Translations under genes and position numbers: made by a program | Shown: piece by piece, positions 27,503-37,435 of the stretch | Position numbering within the stretch: position 1 is the first letter of the stretch | Layout: each line of letters opens with the position of its first letter | The notes under the pieces: generated by a model | What the model was told of the DNA's origin: nothing | What the model saw: the letters and a program-made list of their open reading frames with translations, nothing else | The model's database searches: none | Assembly: GCF_900111235.1 (NCBI RefSeq) | Contig: NZ_FOJI01000011.1 | Location: forward strand, 62,001-126,000 | Direction of reading: 5' to 3' | DNA length: 64,000 nt | Source: [Clostridium] fimetarium | GTDB lineage: Bacteria; Bacillota; Clostridia; Lachnospirales; Lachnospiraceae

Positions 27503-27940
27503 TTAATTAATTGTGCATTTCGCTAATGCTGATTCAATTGCTTTTAACAATATAGTCGATGTATATTTGTTTTCAGCAGAATATGTAATGTTTTTAGTTG
27601 AGCCAGTTTCGCAAACTTTCGCAGCAATTTCATCAAAGGATGATTGAATGAGTGGGTACATGGTTGATACGGATTCAGATACATTGACCATTTTGATATT
27701 ATTAATATTATCTTTATCAACAGTAATTTGAATGTCTATTGGATTCCCGTTAAGTGTCACGTGAGAAGAATAGACTCCAGCAGTGTATTTTGAGTTAGAA
27801 ACGGGTGCGCTCGTCTCGGTGGATTTGTTTGAAAAGGAAATTATTAGAAATAGTATGAGTACGATGGCAAGTATTACGAGAAGCACCTTATATACTAGAT
27901 CTTTTAGCTTTATTACAATGATTCGCGTCTGTGAATTCAT
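27503..27940 (-). CDS. Small membrane-anchored protein of unknown function
   Basis: A 145-residue protein with one strong membrane span (about residues 15-37) and an outer domain of about 100 residues, beginning YTAGVYSSHV and containing ITVDKDNINNI. This phrase and the C-terminal helix recall part of the FMN-binding (NqrC/RnfG-like) fold, but the flavin-attachment motif is not visible, so I do not assign it. ATG 27940 has GAGG 8 nt upstream and is preferred to the TTG at 27946. Confidence 0.65.
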   Translation of the reverse strand: MNSQTRIIVIKLKDLVYKVLLVILAIVLILFLIISFSNKSTETSAPVSNSKYTAGVYSSHVTLNGNPIDIQITVDKDNINNIKMVNVSESVSTMYPLIQSSFDEIAAKVCETGSTKNITYSAENKYTSTILLKAIESALAKCTIN

Positions 27941-28056
27941 AAGCAAAACCTCTTAATTCGATTATTATATAATATTATAAAAATCCCAAAATATGATAGG
28001 TATATAAAAGAAAAAATGATATAATAATTTTAATTAGACAGATAGGAGTTAAATTT

Positions 28057-31000
28057 ATGTCATTACAGCTGATTTTAGGGGGCTCCGGTTCAGGGAAGTC
28101 GTATAATTTATATAGTCGAATGATTCAAGATTCAATAGAAAATCCACAGGATAATTTTTTGGTTATTGTGCCAGAACAATATACGATGGAGACACAAAAA
28201 AAATTAGTTTCCATGCACCCACGCCGTGGAATTATGAATATTGATATTGTAAGTTTCCAAAGACTTGCTTTTCGGGTATTTTCAGAAATAGGTGGTGGGG
28301 ATGCGAAAGTTCTTGATGATACTGGCAAAAACCTTATCGTTCGAAAGGTGTTGGAGTCAAATAAAAAGGATTTGAAAATATTTGCAAATAACATAAATAA
28401 AATAGGGTTCGTTTCCGAGATGAAGTCAATCATTTCGGAACTATTGCAATATGCAATAACACCAGAGCAAGTAAAAGAGCTAACAAAAGGAATATCAGAT
28501 AATCCGCTCTTGAATGGTAAATTATCTGATGTTCAGTTGATATACTCAGCATTTAAAAAGTATATTGATGAAAAATACATAACAGCTGAGGAAATTCTGG
28601 ATTTACTTTGTGGTGTTATTGAAGATTCTCAAATGATAAAGAATAGTGTGATTGCAATTGATGGTTTTACCGGCTTTACGCCAATCCAATATAAGTTACT
28701 TGGAATATTACTTAAGAATGCCAAGAAAGTATGTATTACGGTCACTATCGATGGAAATGAAAAAATAAATGTTCATAACGGTATGCAAAATATTTTCTTC
28801 CTAAGCAAAGAAACCATTGCAAAGTTGATAGAAATATCCGAAAACCAACAAGTTAAAATAGAAAATCATATCATATTAAACGATAGTGACTGCTATCGAT
28901 TAAAAAATTCACCTGATCTATCCTTCCTTGAAAAGAACCTATTTCGATTTAATAGTAAAAGATATGATAAAGTTCCTGAATCCTTACTGATTTTTGAGGG
29001 GACTAATCCGAAAGAGGAAATCAGTTTTATAGCAGGAGAAATCATGCGTATTACAGCTGAAAATGGCTATCGATATAGAGATATAGCGGTAGTTACAGCG
29101 GATATGGAAACTTATGGTGATATAGCAGCAAATATTTTCAGCCAAAATAATATTTCAAGTTTTATAGATAATAAGCGTTCAATCATGGGAAACCCATTTG
29201 TTGAATTCCTAAGGAGTGCACTTGAAACAATAGAAAAAGGTTATTCTTATGATGGTGTATTTAGATATCTTAAAACAGGATTTACCGATATTGACACAGA
29301 AGAAATAGATGAGCTTGAAAATTATTGCCTTGCAATGGGAATTCGAGGTGCCAAAAAATGGAGAGAAAAGTGGGTTCGAAATTTCAGAAATTCAAGAGGT
29401 GAGAAAGCTGATTTAGAAAAGATTAATTTAATCAGAAAAAGAGTAGTAGCTTCACTTCAAGCATTAAATGAAAAGCTCAAGGATAAAGAAGCCCATGTAA
29501 GTGCATATGTTTTGGCGCTTTATGAATTCGTGGTATCAATGAATATACAAAGTAAGTTGAACGTGTATTGTGATATATTTGAAAAATCTGGAGATAAGAG
29601 TAGAAGTGGTGAGTTTAAGCAGATATACAAGAAAGTTATGGATCTATTAGATAAGATGGTTGAACTTCTTGGTGAAGAAAATATGCCTATTAAGGAATTT
29701 GCTCAGATATTAGATGCAGGCTTTGAAGATATTAAAATTGGACTTATTCCACCATCAGCTGACAGCGTTGTAGTTGGAGATATTGAAAGAACAAGACTTG
29801 AGAATATAAAAGTCCTGTTTTTTGTAGGTGTAAATGACGGGGTTGTTCCAAAAAAAAGTGAAAACCACGGAATATTATCAGAATTTGACAGAGAGAGTTT
29901 AGAAGAGCAAAAGGTTAAACTAGCACCTTCTGCCAGAGAAAAAGCTTTTATTCAGAAGTTCTATCTGTATCTTAATATGACGAAGCCGAGCCAAAAATTA
30001 TATATTTCATATTCAAAGAATGATATGAATGGAAAGGGGATTAGACCATCCTATTTGGTTCATACCATTAAAAAAATGTTCCCATTTGTGAGGATGATTG
30101 ATTCTAAAGGTGCGAATGCATCTTTTAGATATGTTTCGATACCAAAGTCAGAGCTGGTATGGAGTGAGGAAAATTGCATCCAATCGTTGAGTGAGGCAAC
30201 CGCCCTTTCACTTTATGGAAAAGATATATATGGAAGTGTCACGAGAATAGAAAATTTTGCGGCTTGCCAGTATGCACATTTCCTGAATTATGGTTTGTCG
30301 CTAGTGGAGCGTGAAGAATATCAATTGGCTGTACGCGACGTGGGAACAATTTTGCATAGTGTGCTTGAAAAAATATCTACAACATTAAAGGTAAATCATA
30401 GCAACTTTGCTAAGTTAACTGAAAATGAACGTAAGAAGTTGGTTACAGATTGTGTGGCTGAGGTCACAAATGATTATGGAAACACAATTATGCAAGACAG
30501 TAAGCGAAATGAATATATAGTGAATAGACTTACTGATATTGCAGACAGGACAGTATGGGCATTGGGAAAACAGCTAGAGCACGGGGAATTTGAACCTGAG
30601 GCTTTTGAAGTGCCCTTTGAACTCGAGGCCGAAGATCTTCCAAACAATGCAAGAATGATTCTTCATGGAAAAATTGATCGGATTGATATCTGTGAAGATG
30701 AAGATAATGTCTATGTGAAAGTTGTGGATTACAAATCAGGACATTCCGATTTTGAACTATTAAAGACATATCATGGCTTGAAACTTCAGCTTATGGCATA
30801 TATGAAGGCAGCAGTTGAACTTGAAGCAAAAAGTCATATAGGCAAGAACATTATTCCAGCAGGTGTTTTATACTATAATATTGATGATCCAATTGTAGAA
30901 AAAGAAAATGAAGATCAGGAATCAACTCAAACAAGAATTCTTGAACAATTATGTACAAAAGGTCTGATTAATAGTGATAAAAATGTGGTAAAGAAGTTTG

Positions 31001-31464
31001 ATAATATACTCGAGACAGGAAAGTCCAAGGTTATTCCTGTAAAATACAGCAAAGACGGAGAAATTGCAAGTACTAGAAATACTATTTCAAGCCAGCAGTT
31101 TAGGGTGCTTGATGGATTTGTTTATGAGAAGATGAAAGAGATGTCTACAGATATTGTAAAAGGAGATATTTCAATTAATCCATACAAGGATAAGAAGTCT
31201 TGTTCATGTACCTATTGTGGGTATAATGCCGTATGTGGCTTTTATGAAGATCTGCCAGGTATGGAGTATAGAAAATTGAAGCAATTTGATGATGAGACAT
31301 TGTGGACAAGGATATATGATAAAGATAAAAATAGTAATGGTGTTAATAGTAATGGTGTTAATAGTAATGGTGTAAATAGTAATGGTGTAAATAGTAATGA
31401 TGTTAATAGCAATGATATAAATGGCAATGGAAAAAATAGCAATACGCTGAAAGGAAAAGACTAG
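28057..31464 (+). CDS. addB: ATP-dependent helicase/nuclease subunit B
   Basis: A 1135-residue AddB. Walker A GGSGSGKS is at residues 8-15. The C-terminal nuclease has DRIDI and VVDYKSG. Four cysteines for the iron-sulfur cluster are visible: one in AACQYAHF (about 737) and three or more in the CSCTYCGYNAVC stretch (about 1049-1060). With AddA it processes double-strand ends for recombination and recognises Chi. Unusually, the last 40 or so residues form an Asn/Ser/Gly repeat tail. addA starts 2 nt after the stop. TAGGAG precedes the ATG. Confidence 0.93.
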   Translation: MSLQLILGGSGSGKSYNLYSRMIQDSIENPQDNFLVIVPEQYTMETQKKLVSMHPRRGIMNIDIVSFQRLAFRVFSEIGGGDAKVLDDTGKNLIVRKVLESNKKDLKIFANNINKIGFVSEMKSIISELLQYAITPEQVKELTKGISDNPLLNGKLSDVQLIYSAFKKYIDEKYITAEEILDLLCGVIEDSQMIKNSVIAIDGFTGFTPIQYKLLGILLKNAKKVCITVTIDGNEKINVHNGMQNIFFLSKETIAKLIEISENQQVKIENHIILNDSDCYRLKNSPDLSFLEKNLFRFNSKRYDKVPESLLIFEGTNPKEEISFIAGEIMRITAENGYRYRDIAVVTADMETYGDIAANIFSQNNISSFIDNKRSIMGNPFVEFLRSALETIEKGYSYDGVFRYLKTGFTDIDTEEIDELENYCLAMGIRGAKKWREKWVRNFRNSRGEKADLEKINLIRKRVVASLQALNEKLKDKEAHVSAYVLALYEFVVSMNIQSKLNVYCDIFEKSGDKSRSGEFKQIYKKVMDLLDKMVELLGEENMPIKEFAQILDAGFEDIKIGLIPPSADSVVVGDIERTRLENIKVLFFVGVNDGVVPKKSENHGILSEFDRESLEEQKVKLAPSAREKAFIQKFYLYLNMTKPSQKLYISYSKNDMNGKGIRPSYLVHTIKKMFPFVRMIDSKGANASFRYVSIPKSELVWSEENCIQSLSEATALSLYGKDIYGSVTRIENFAACQYAHFLNYGLSLVEREEYQLAVRDVGTILHSVLEKISTTLKVNHSNFAKLTENERKKLVTDCVAEVTNDYGNTIMQDSKRNEYIVNRLTDIADRTVWALGKQLEHGEFEPEAFEVPFELEAEDLPNNARMILHGKIDRIDICEDEDNVYVKVVDYKSGHSDFELLKTYHGLKLQLMAYMKAAVELEAKSHIGKNIIPAGVLYYNIDDPIVEKENEDQESTQTRILEQLCTKGLINSDKNVVKKFDNILETGKSKVIPVKYSKDGEIASTRNTISSQQFRVLDGFVYEKMKEMSTDIVKGDISINPYKDKKSCSCTYCGYNAVCGFYEDLPGMEYRKLKQFDDETLWTRIYDKDKNSNGVNSNGVNSNGVNSNGVNSNDVNSNDINGNGKNSNTLKGKD
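31330..31434 (+). repeat. 15-bp coding tandem repeat, seven copies, at the addB 3' end
   Basis: Seven consecutive units based on AATAGTAATGGTGTT encode NSNGV-type pentapeptides; the last units are diverged (NSNDI, NGNGK). They lie beyond the conserved end of AddB. Confidence 0.9.
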
Positions 31465-31465
31465 A

Positions 31466-34400
31466 ATGGCTAGAAATTGGACAGACGAGCAGAAGAAAGT
31501 AATAGAATTACATAATAGAAACATTCTGGTCTCAGCAGCCGCCGGTTCTGGTAAAACCGCAGTTTTAGTGGAGCGTATTATTAAAATGGTGACTGATCCA
31601 GATAAGAATATAGACATTGATAAGCTGGTAGTTGTTACATTTACTAAGGCAGCCGCGGGTGAAATGCGCCAACGTATTAGCGAAGCAATTGAGGAACGGC
31701 TGGAATTAAATCCTGAGAATGAAAAGCTTCAAAAACAATTGACGTTAATACATAATGCTCAGATAACTACGATAGACAGCTTTTGCCTTAATATCGTTAG
31801 AAATAATTTTTCGAGCGCAGATATAGATCCAGGATTTCGAACGGCAGACGAAGGGGAACTGAAACTCCTAGAAGCAGATGTGATGGAAAAAATAATCGAA
31901 GAATACTATGTAAGTGACAGAAGAGATTTCTTTGACTTTGTGGATTCATACGGTGTAGGAAAAAGTGATGTGGCGATAGAAGAGCTAATCTATAAAGTAT
32001 ATAACTTTTCTAGAAGTTATCCATGGCCACTTATGTGGCTTGAAAACTGTAGAAAATCATATGAAATCAGTAATGAAACAATGCTCAATGACAATATAGC
32101 AGTTGCATATATGACTGACTATGTGAAGAAAATAATTGTGGATTATGATAAAAAATATTCAAAATTAGCAGTTATTTGCAAAGAAGCCGGCGGCCCGGAC
32201 ATGTATGAACCGATGATTGCCTCAGATCAAGCAAATATTAAAAACATACTAGAAGCACAGACATTTGAAGAACTAGGCACATTGATTAAAAATGTAACAT
32301 TTGAAAGGATGTCTGGCAAAAAAGGTACCGAAGTCGATCCCGAGAAGAAAGAATATGTGAAGTTTTACAGAGACCAATACAAAAAGATTATTGGAGATTT
32401 GCAAAAGAAGATTTTTAAGCAGTCAATGGAGCAGAATTTCGAGGATGTACAGATAAATATATCTTCAATTAATGTCCTTATTGAACTTGCAATTAGATTC
32501 TATGAAGATATGAAAGCTGCAAAAAAGGATAAGAATATCATCGATTTTAACGATATGGAACATCTTGCACTTGATATACTAGTGAAAAGTGAAAATGATA
32601 AACTTATATATTCAGATGTAGCGAACCGCCTCAGTGCATTTTATGAAGAAATTTTAATTGATGAATACCAAGATAGCAACTTACTGCAAGAGCAGATTTT
32701 ATATAGCATTTCCAAAGGTAGAACAGATGCAAAAAATAATAATATGTTCATGGTTGGAGATGTGAAACAAAGCATATACAAATTCAGGCTTGCAAGGCCA
32801 GAACTTTTCATTGAAAAGTATAACAAGTACTCAGAAGAGGACAGCCTCAATCAAAAAATCGAGCTAAGGAAAAATTTCAGAAGCCGTAATAATGTATTGA
32901 TGAGTATAAATGATGTGTTTTTTCATGTCATGAAAGAATATTTTGGAGGTATTGAGTACGACGAAAATGTAATGCTCAATACGGGAATGGAATATCGAGC
33001 GCCAGATAATGCAGATATAGAGCGTATTGGTGGTGCTACAGAAGTGATTATCGTGAATACAAAACCTAGTGAAAATCAAGTTCAGACAGAAGACAAGGTA
33101 CAAAAATTAAACGATACAGACGAAGATGAGCAGGAAATAATTGATCGTGAACTTGAAGCAAAAGAGATTGCAGTTAGAATCAAACAACTTATCAATCCCG
33201 ATAGTGGGCAAAAAGTATATGATTCCAAGATAAACGCTTACAGACAAGCGCAGTACAAGGATATTATAATTTTAACAAGAACCGTTAGGGGATGGGCAGA
33301 TACATTTGTTAATGTGTTGATGAACAGCGGAATTCCAGCATATTCGGATACCGCAAGTGGTTACTTTAACACGAGGGAAATCAAGTTATTACTCTGTTTT
33401 CTAGCAGTAATCGACAATCCGATTCAAGATATACCTTTAGCAGCCGTGTTGACCTCATATTTTGGCAATTTCACATCACAGGAATTGGCTGAAATCAGAA
33501 AAGAAAGTAAAGATGTAAAATTATATCAATCCGTTATTGGATATCAAGGTGCGGATTTGATAATCATAGGAAAAATTGAACAATTTTTAAATAACCTTGA
33601 TAAATACCGCACAATATGCATTTATACTGATATTCATGACCTAATATGGCAGCTTGTATACGATACAGGGTATTACGATTATATTGGAACAATGCCGGCA
33701 GGAATTAAGAGGCAGGCTAATCTTGATATGCTTATACAGAAGGCAAAATCATATGAAAGTACTAGTTATCGTGGGTTATTCAATTTCTTAAGATATATTG
33801 ATAAGCTAAAAAAATATGATGTGGATTATGGTGAGGCGACATTGCTTGGCGAAAATGAAAACCTTGTGAGAATACTGAGTATTCATAAGAGCAAAGGTCT
33901 TGAATTTCCAATCGTTATTCTTGCAGGAATGAGTAAATCTTTTAATAATAGAGATGCATCTGCAAGTGTTGTGATTGACTCAGAATTGGGCGTTGGCGCA
34001 TCTGCGGTTAATCTCGAAAAGAGAACAAAGTCTCCAACCGTAATTAAAAATGCCATAGGACTTAAGGTTAGACTCGATAATATGTATGAAGAATTAAGAG
34101 TCCTATACGTAGCTTTAACACGTGCAAAAGAAAAACTAATTATGATTGGTACAGTCAAAAATCCCGAAAAAACATATGATGTATGGGCGAATAAAGCAGC
34201 AGCACTAGATGAAGATAATATGACATATTCATTTTCTGATTTGGAGAAGAGCAATAACTACTTTGAATTAGTAGTGCCAACTGCAATGAAAAAAGTCGGA
34301 AATCTAGGGGAGTTTGATGTAAAATTGATAAGTGCGGAAGAAGTTTTACGACAGGAGAAGGAGTATAATACTGATGAACCTAATTACGAACACTCAGATA

Positions 34401-35164
34401 GCACGAACTTAGACAATTCCATTATAGACAATAAAAAACCAGCCTCTAGTGAAGACCTTGAACATCCAGACTTGAAAAAAGAATACATTTACCCTTATAA
34501 AAATGCAACGAATATGAAAGGTAAGATGACAGTCTCGGAATTAAAGAAAATGCAGTATCAAACGGAGGAGACGGAAGAGATTGCGCAGGAGTCTGATTTT
34601 AATGAATTAAATGAGGAAGCAGCAATTATACCGAAGTTCATTGCGGGTGAACAAAAACTGCAAGGGGCGCAAAGAGGTACGGCATATCATAGAGTGATGG
34701 AGTGTTTCGATTATGATTATAGTGATTCTGCTGAAAAAGTAACTCAGTGTCTAAAATTATTAAAGGACTCACAAAAGATTACGCAAGAGCAGTTTGATGT
34801 AATAGATCCTCTTAAAATATTTGCATTTTGTAATAGTGCCATAGGAAAAAGAATTCAATCTGAATATGGAAATACACTTAGACGCGAGCAACAGTTTGTA
34901 TATGGAATTGAACCTGAAAAAGATGAATTAATCCTCATTCAAGGAGTGATTGATTTGTATTTCGAGGAAGATGGAAAAATAGTAATATTAGATTATAAGA
35001 CGGATCATGTTCCAAGTGGTGAAACAGGTAAACAGATGCTTATTGATAGATATAAAGTGCAATTAGACTATTACAGCGATGCACTAGAACAGCTTACTGG
35101 AAAGATGGTTAGTCAAAAAATCATATATTCTTTTGAAAGAAATGAAGAGATTTGGATACTTTAA
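31466..35164 (+). CDS. addA: ATP-dependent helicase/nuclease subunit A
   Basis: A 1232-residue UvrD-like helicase fused to a RecB-type nuclease. Motifs in order: Walker A SAAAGSGKTA (about 20-29), the TTIDSFC phrase, motif II DEYQDSN, VGDVKQSIYKFR, motif V SIHKSKGLEFP and motif VI YVALTRAKEKL. In the nuclease, GTAYHRVME is followed by GVIDLYF and ILDYKTD. Partner of AddB in double-strand break repair. A low-complexity insert (about 975-1010) precedes the nuclease. The intergenic distance to addB indicates translational coupling. Confidence 0.94.
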   Translation: MARNWTDEQKKVIELHNRNILVSAAAGSGKTAVLVERIIKMVTDPDKNIDIDKLVVVTFTKAAAGEMRQRISEAIEERLELNPENEKLQKQLTLIHNAQITTIDSFCLNIVRNNFSSADIDPGFRTADEGELKLLEADVMEKIIEEYYVSDRRDFFDFVDSYGVGKSDVAIEELIYKVYNFSRSYPWPLMWLENCRKSYEISNETMLNDNIAVAYMTDYVKKIIVDYDKKYSKLAVICKEAGGPDMYEPMIASDQANIKNILEAQTFEELGTLIKNVTFERMSGKKGTEVDPEKKEYVKFYRDQYKKIIGDLQKKIFKQSMEQNFEDVQINISSINVLIELAIRFYEDMKAAKKDKNIIDFNDMEHLALDILVKSENDKLIYSDVANRLSAFYEEILIDEYQDSNLLQEQILYSISKGRTDAKNNNMFMVGDVKQSIYKFRLARPELFIEKYNKYSEEDSLNQKIELRKNFRSRNNVLMSINDVFFHVMKEYFGGIEYDENVMLNTGMEYRAPDNADIERIGGATEVIIVNTKPSENQVQTEDKVQKLNDTDEDEQEIIDRELEAKEIAVRIKQLINPDSGQKVYDSKINAYRQAQYKDIIILTRTVRGWADTFVNVLMNSGIPAYSDTASGYFNTREIKLLLCFLAVIDNPIQDIPLAAVLTSYFGNFTSQELAEIRKESKDVKLYQSVIGYQGADLIIIGKIEQFLNNLDKYRTICIYTDIHDLIWQLVYDTGYYDYIGTMPAGIKRQANLDMLIQKAKSYESTSYRGLFNFLRYIDKLKKYDVDYGEATLLGENENLVRILSIHKSKGLEFPIVILAGMSKSFNNRDASASVVIDSELGVGASAVNLEKRTKSPTVIKNAIGLKVRLDNMYEELRVLYVALTRAKEKLIMIGTVKNPEKTYDVWANKAAALDEDNMTYSFSDLEKSNNYFELVVPTAMKKVGNLGEFDVKLISAEEVLRQEKEYNTDEPNYEHSDSTNLDNSIIDNKKPASSEDLEHPDLKKEYIYPYKNATNMKGKMTVSELKKMQYQTEETEEIAQESDFNELNEEAAIIPKFIAGEQKLQGAQRGTAYHRVMECFDYDYSDSAEKVTQCLKLLKDSQKITQEQFDVIDPLKIFAFCNSAIGKRIQSEYGNTLRREQQFVYGIEPEKDELILIQGVIDLYFEEDGKIVILDYKTDHVPSGETGKQMLIDRYKVQLDYYSDALEQLTGKMVSQKIIYSFERNEEIWIL

Positions 35165-35171
35165 TGAATTT

Positions 35172-35201
35172 GGAATAAAACTTCCTAGTATGGAAATACT
35201 T
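35172..35201 (+). promoter_or_regulatory. Candidate SigG-type sporulation promoter
   Basis: GGAATA and AATACTT are 17 nt apart upstream of the spore protein gene; compare SigG consensus TGAATA and CATACTA. The match is partial, and the support comes mainly from what lies downstream. Confidence 0.3.
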
Positions 35202-35249
35202 ACTAAATAAATATGCGAAATTGCAGAAGATTTTAGAGGTGATATTTTT

Positions 35250-35474
35250 ATGACTAAGAAAAATAGTGTTCCAAAGGTGTTATATAATCATAATGGAATA
35301 GAAGTTGAAATTGAGGAAAAAGACATTCTTAAATATGAAGTCGCAGAAGAATTAGGTGTATTGGACAAAGCTTTGGAAAATGGATGGAAGACGTTGTCAG
35401 CTAAGGAAACCGGAAAAATAGGTGGTTTGATTTCAAGGCGAAAAAGAGAAAAACAAAATAAATGTAAATCATGA
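35250..35474 (+). CDS. Alpha/beta-type small acid-soluble spore protein (divergent)
   Basis: A 74-residue protein. The segment KYEVAEELGVLDKALENGWKTL followed by SAKETGKIGGLISRRK aligns with the alpha/beta SASP pattern (a KxEIA.ELG helix, then a short linker and T.RE.G..GG helix). These proteins coat and protect DNA in the spore and are cut by the germination protease at a conserved Glu in the first helix; Glu in KYEVA is the likely site. The N-terminal 25 residues are an unusual extension. AGAGGTG precedes the ATG. Confidence 0.8.
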   Translation: MTKKNSVPKVLYNHNGIEVEIEEKDILKYEVAEELGVLDKALENGWKTLSAKETGKIGGLISRRKREKQNKCKS

Positions 35475-35577
35475 ACTTTATGTGTATATAAGGTGAACTG
35501 TATTCTTTTTTGAGGTAAAAGTGTTAAGATATATTTATATTAAAACAAATTTTACGCAAAGAGGAAGAAGGAACATT

Positions 35578-36054
35578 ATGATTGAATCAATAAGTATGAA
35601 TAATAGTTCAACATTAAATGTATCGACATCTACAGCAAATGCAGTTCAAAAAAGTGCACAACAAAAAAATGCCCAAGCAGTGGTAGCGCCACCTACAATA
35701 GGTGGAACAAGTACGATAGATCAGACAGTATCAGAGTCATCACAAGGTGATATTTTGGAGTTAAGCAAAAAAGGAGTTACACAATCAAAATCAGCTGTAC
35801 AACAAGCTGCTGCTTCAGTGGTATCGGGTGATTCGAGTGAAACACAAAATCTTTCCCAATACACGGCAGCTGAATTAACAAAGATGGTAACGGCTGGAAC
35901 GATTACGCAAGCAGAAATGAATACAGAATTAGCAGACAGAACAAAAAAGGCAGCAGAACAAACTATCGTAAACGAACAAACAGGCGAAAATGAACAAACA
36001 AATGCAGACGGACAAGCGAGTGAAAACACACAAATAAGCGCAGTAAAAGAGTAA
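35578..36054 (+). CDS. Low-complexity Ser/Thr/Gln/Ala-rich protein
   Basis: A 158-residue hydrophilic protein without signal peptide or membrane span. The central phrase GDILELSKKG resembles short segments of FlgM and other small flagellar-locus proteins, but this is weak and I assign no function. The C-terminal 40 residues repeat NEQT/GENEQT-like phrases. ATG 35578 has AGAAGGA upstream; the GTG at 35521 that extends the frame has no ribosome binding site and lies in a basic, unrelated stretch. Confidence 0.6.
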   Translation: MIESISMNNSSTLNVSTSTANAVQKSAQQKNAQAVVAPPTIGGTSTIDQTVSESSQGDILELSKKGVTQSKSAVQQAAASVVSGDSSETQNLSQYTAAELTKMVTAGTITQAEMNTELADRTKKAAEQTIVNEQTGENEQTNADGQASENTQISAVKE

Positions 36055-36092
36055 TAACTATAAATAAGTAAAGTATATTAGGTAATTCATTA

Positions 36093-36135
36093 GGGGGGCA
36101 GAAAATTCTGCTCCTTTATTATTGCATTTTCTGCC
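36093..36135 (+). terminator. Probable terminator with alternative pairing
   Basis: GCAGAA-AA-TTCTGC (36099-36112) is a compact hairpin followed by TCCTTTATTATT. The 5' arm can instead pair over a longer loop: GGCAGAAAAT (36098-36107) with ATTTTCTGCC (36126-36135). Two mutually exclusive stems are therefore possible. Confidence 0.5.
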
Positions 36136-36233
36136 AAAAATAAGTATAATAAATAGGTTATTCTCATTGAGAGTAATTATATTGATTAACTGTCCACAAG
36201 CGATAGTTTTACGAAAGGAAGAAAATATAACGT

Positions 36234-37400
36234 ATGCATATGTCAGCATTTGTAATAATATTAATTGTAACGTCACTAATGCTTGCTAATTTTTATGTTG
36301 GACTTAATTACAACAAGCTTATTAAGGAAGAAAATAGCAAACTATTAATTATAGTTTTCTGGGTATTTCAGTGCTTTTTTACATTTGTACTAATTTTGAA
36401 TTTCCTATTATTTTTTACGGGTAGGCACAATGGAAGAGCTTCAATCATAATTGAGTATATTGCAGGATTTACGGCAAGCTTTAGCTTATATTCAATCATT
36501 ATGTTTATAATAAGAGATATCTTTAGACAATTAGCCAAAGTAATTCCGTTTCACAATGCTTCAAGATTGATTGGTAATTTTGTGTACCGGTGTGGTATGA
36601 TTGCAGTAATTACAGCTTCAATCATTACAGTTTACGGATTTGTGAATGCAAAAAATTATAAAGTCATTGATTATAATGTAACGCTTGATAAGAAGGAATC
36701 AACAATAGATGGTCTTAATGCTGTGTTTGTTTCAGATGCCCATATGGGTTGTGCTGTTGGAGCAGCAGAGCTACAGATAATTGTTGATAAAATTAATGCA
36801 GTGAATCCAGATGTGGTATTCTTAGGCGGTGATTTCTTTGATGATGGTACTACAGAACAATTAAAAGAACAGGCTAGTGAAATATTAAAAGGCCTTACAG
36901 CAAAATATGGAGTATATTTTGTACTTGGTAATCACGAATGTTATTTGGATGATGATGCAAAGCAGGAAAGTTATTTTGCAAATGCTGGCATTCAAGTAAT
37001 AGATGATAAAGTCGTTATGATTGATAATAAATTTATTCTTGTAGGAAGAAAAGATAGAACAAATGGAAGAGTGGACATAACCAAGTTAATGCAGGGCGTA
37101 GAAACGGAAACGCTTCCAGTGATTTTACTTGATCATGAGCCAATTTATAAGGATATGAAAAGAGTTGCGGCAGAGGGTGCAGATTTGCAATTGTCCGGTC
37201 ACACGCATGCTGGTCAGATATTCCCAATGTATCTTTTTGATTTCTTTGAGACTGTGCCTTGGTATGGAAAATATAAGACGGGAGATTTGCAGACTCTCGT
37301 AAGTTCGGGTGTTGGAGCTTGGGCAGTACCAATTAGAATAGGAAGTCCAAGTGAAATTATGTATGTTCATATTAGCTTTGAAGGCAAAAACAAATATTAA
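36234..37400 (+). CDS. Membrane-anchored metallophosphoesterase
   Basis: A 388-residue protein. Four or so hydrophobic spans fill residues 5-145, followed by a calcineurin-like phosphoesterase domain with all metal motifs: SDAHMG (about 166), GGDFFDD, GNHE, DHEP and GHTHAGQ. It resembles the YaeI-type group of membrane phosphoesterases, some of which act on lipid-linked or nucleotide substrates; the substrate here is unknown. prfC follows after 35 nt, probably in the same transcript. Confidence 0.85.
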   Translation: MHMSAFVIILIVTSLMLANFYVGLNYNKLIKEENSKLLIIVFWVFQCFFTFVLILNFLLFFTGRHNGRASIIIEYIAGFTASFSLYSIIMFIIRDIFRQLAKVIPFHNASRLIGNFVYRCGMIAVITASIITVYGFVNAKNYKVIDYNVTLDKKESTIDGLNAVFVSDAHMGCAVGAAELQIIVDKINAVNPDVVFLGGDFFDDGTTEQLKEQASEILKGLTAKYGVYFVLGNHECYLDDDAKQESYFANAGIQVIDDKVVMIDNKFILVGRKDRTNGRVDITKLMQGVETETLPVILLDHEPIYKDMKRVAAEGADLQLSGHTHAGQIFPMYLFDFFETVPWYGKYKTGDLQTLVSSGVGAWAVPIRIGSPSEIMYVHISFEGKNKY

Positions 37401-37435
37401 AAATAAATATAGATACAACAAAGTGGAGGAAATAT

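Noticed and set aside
27503-27940. FMN-binding protein
   Set aside because: Only a partial resemblance; the flavin-attachment threonine motif is not visible.
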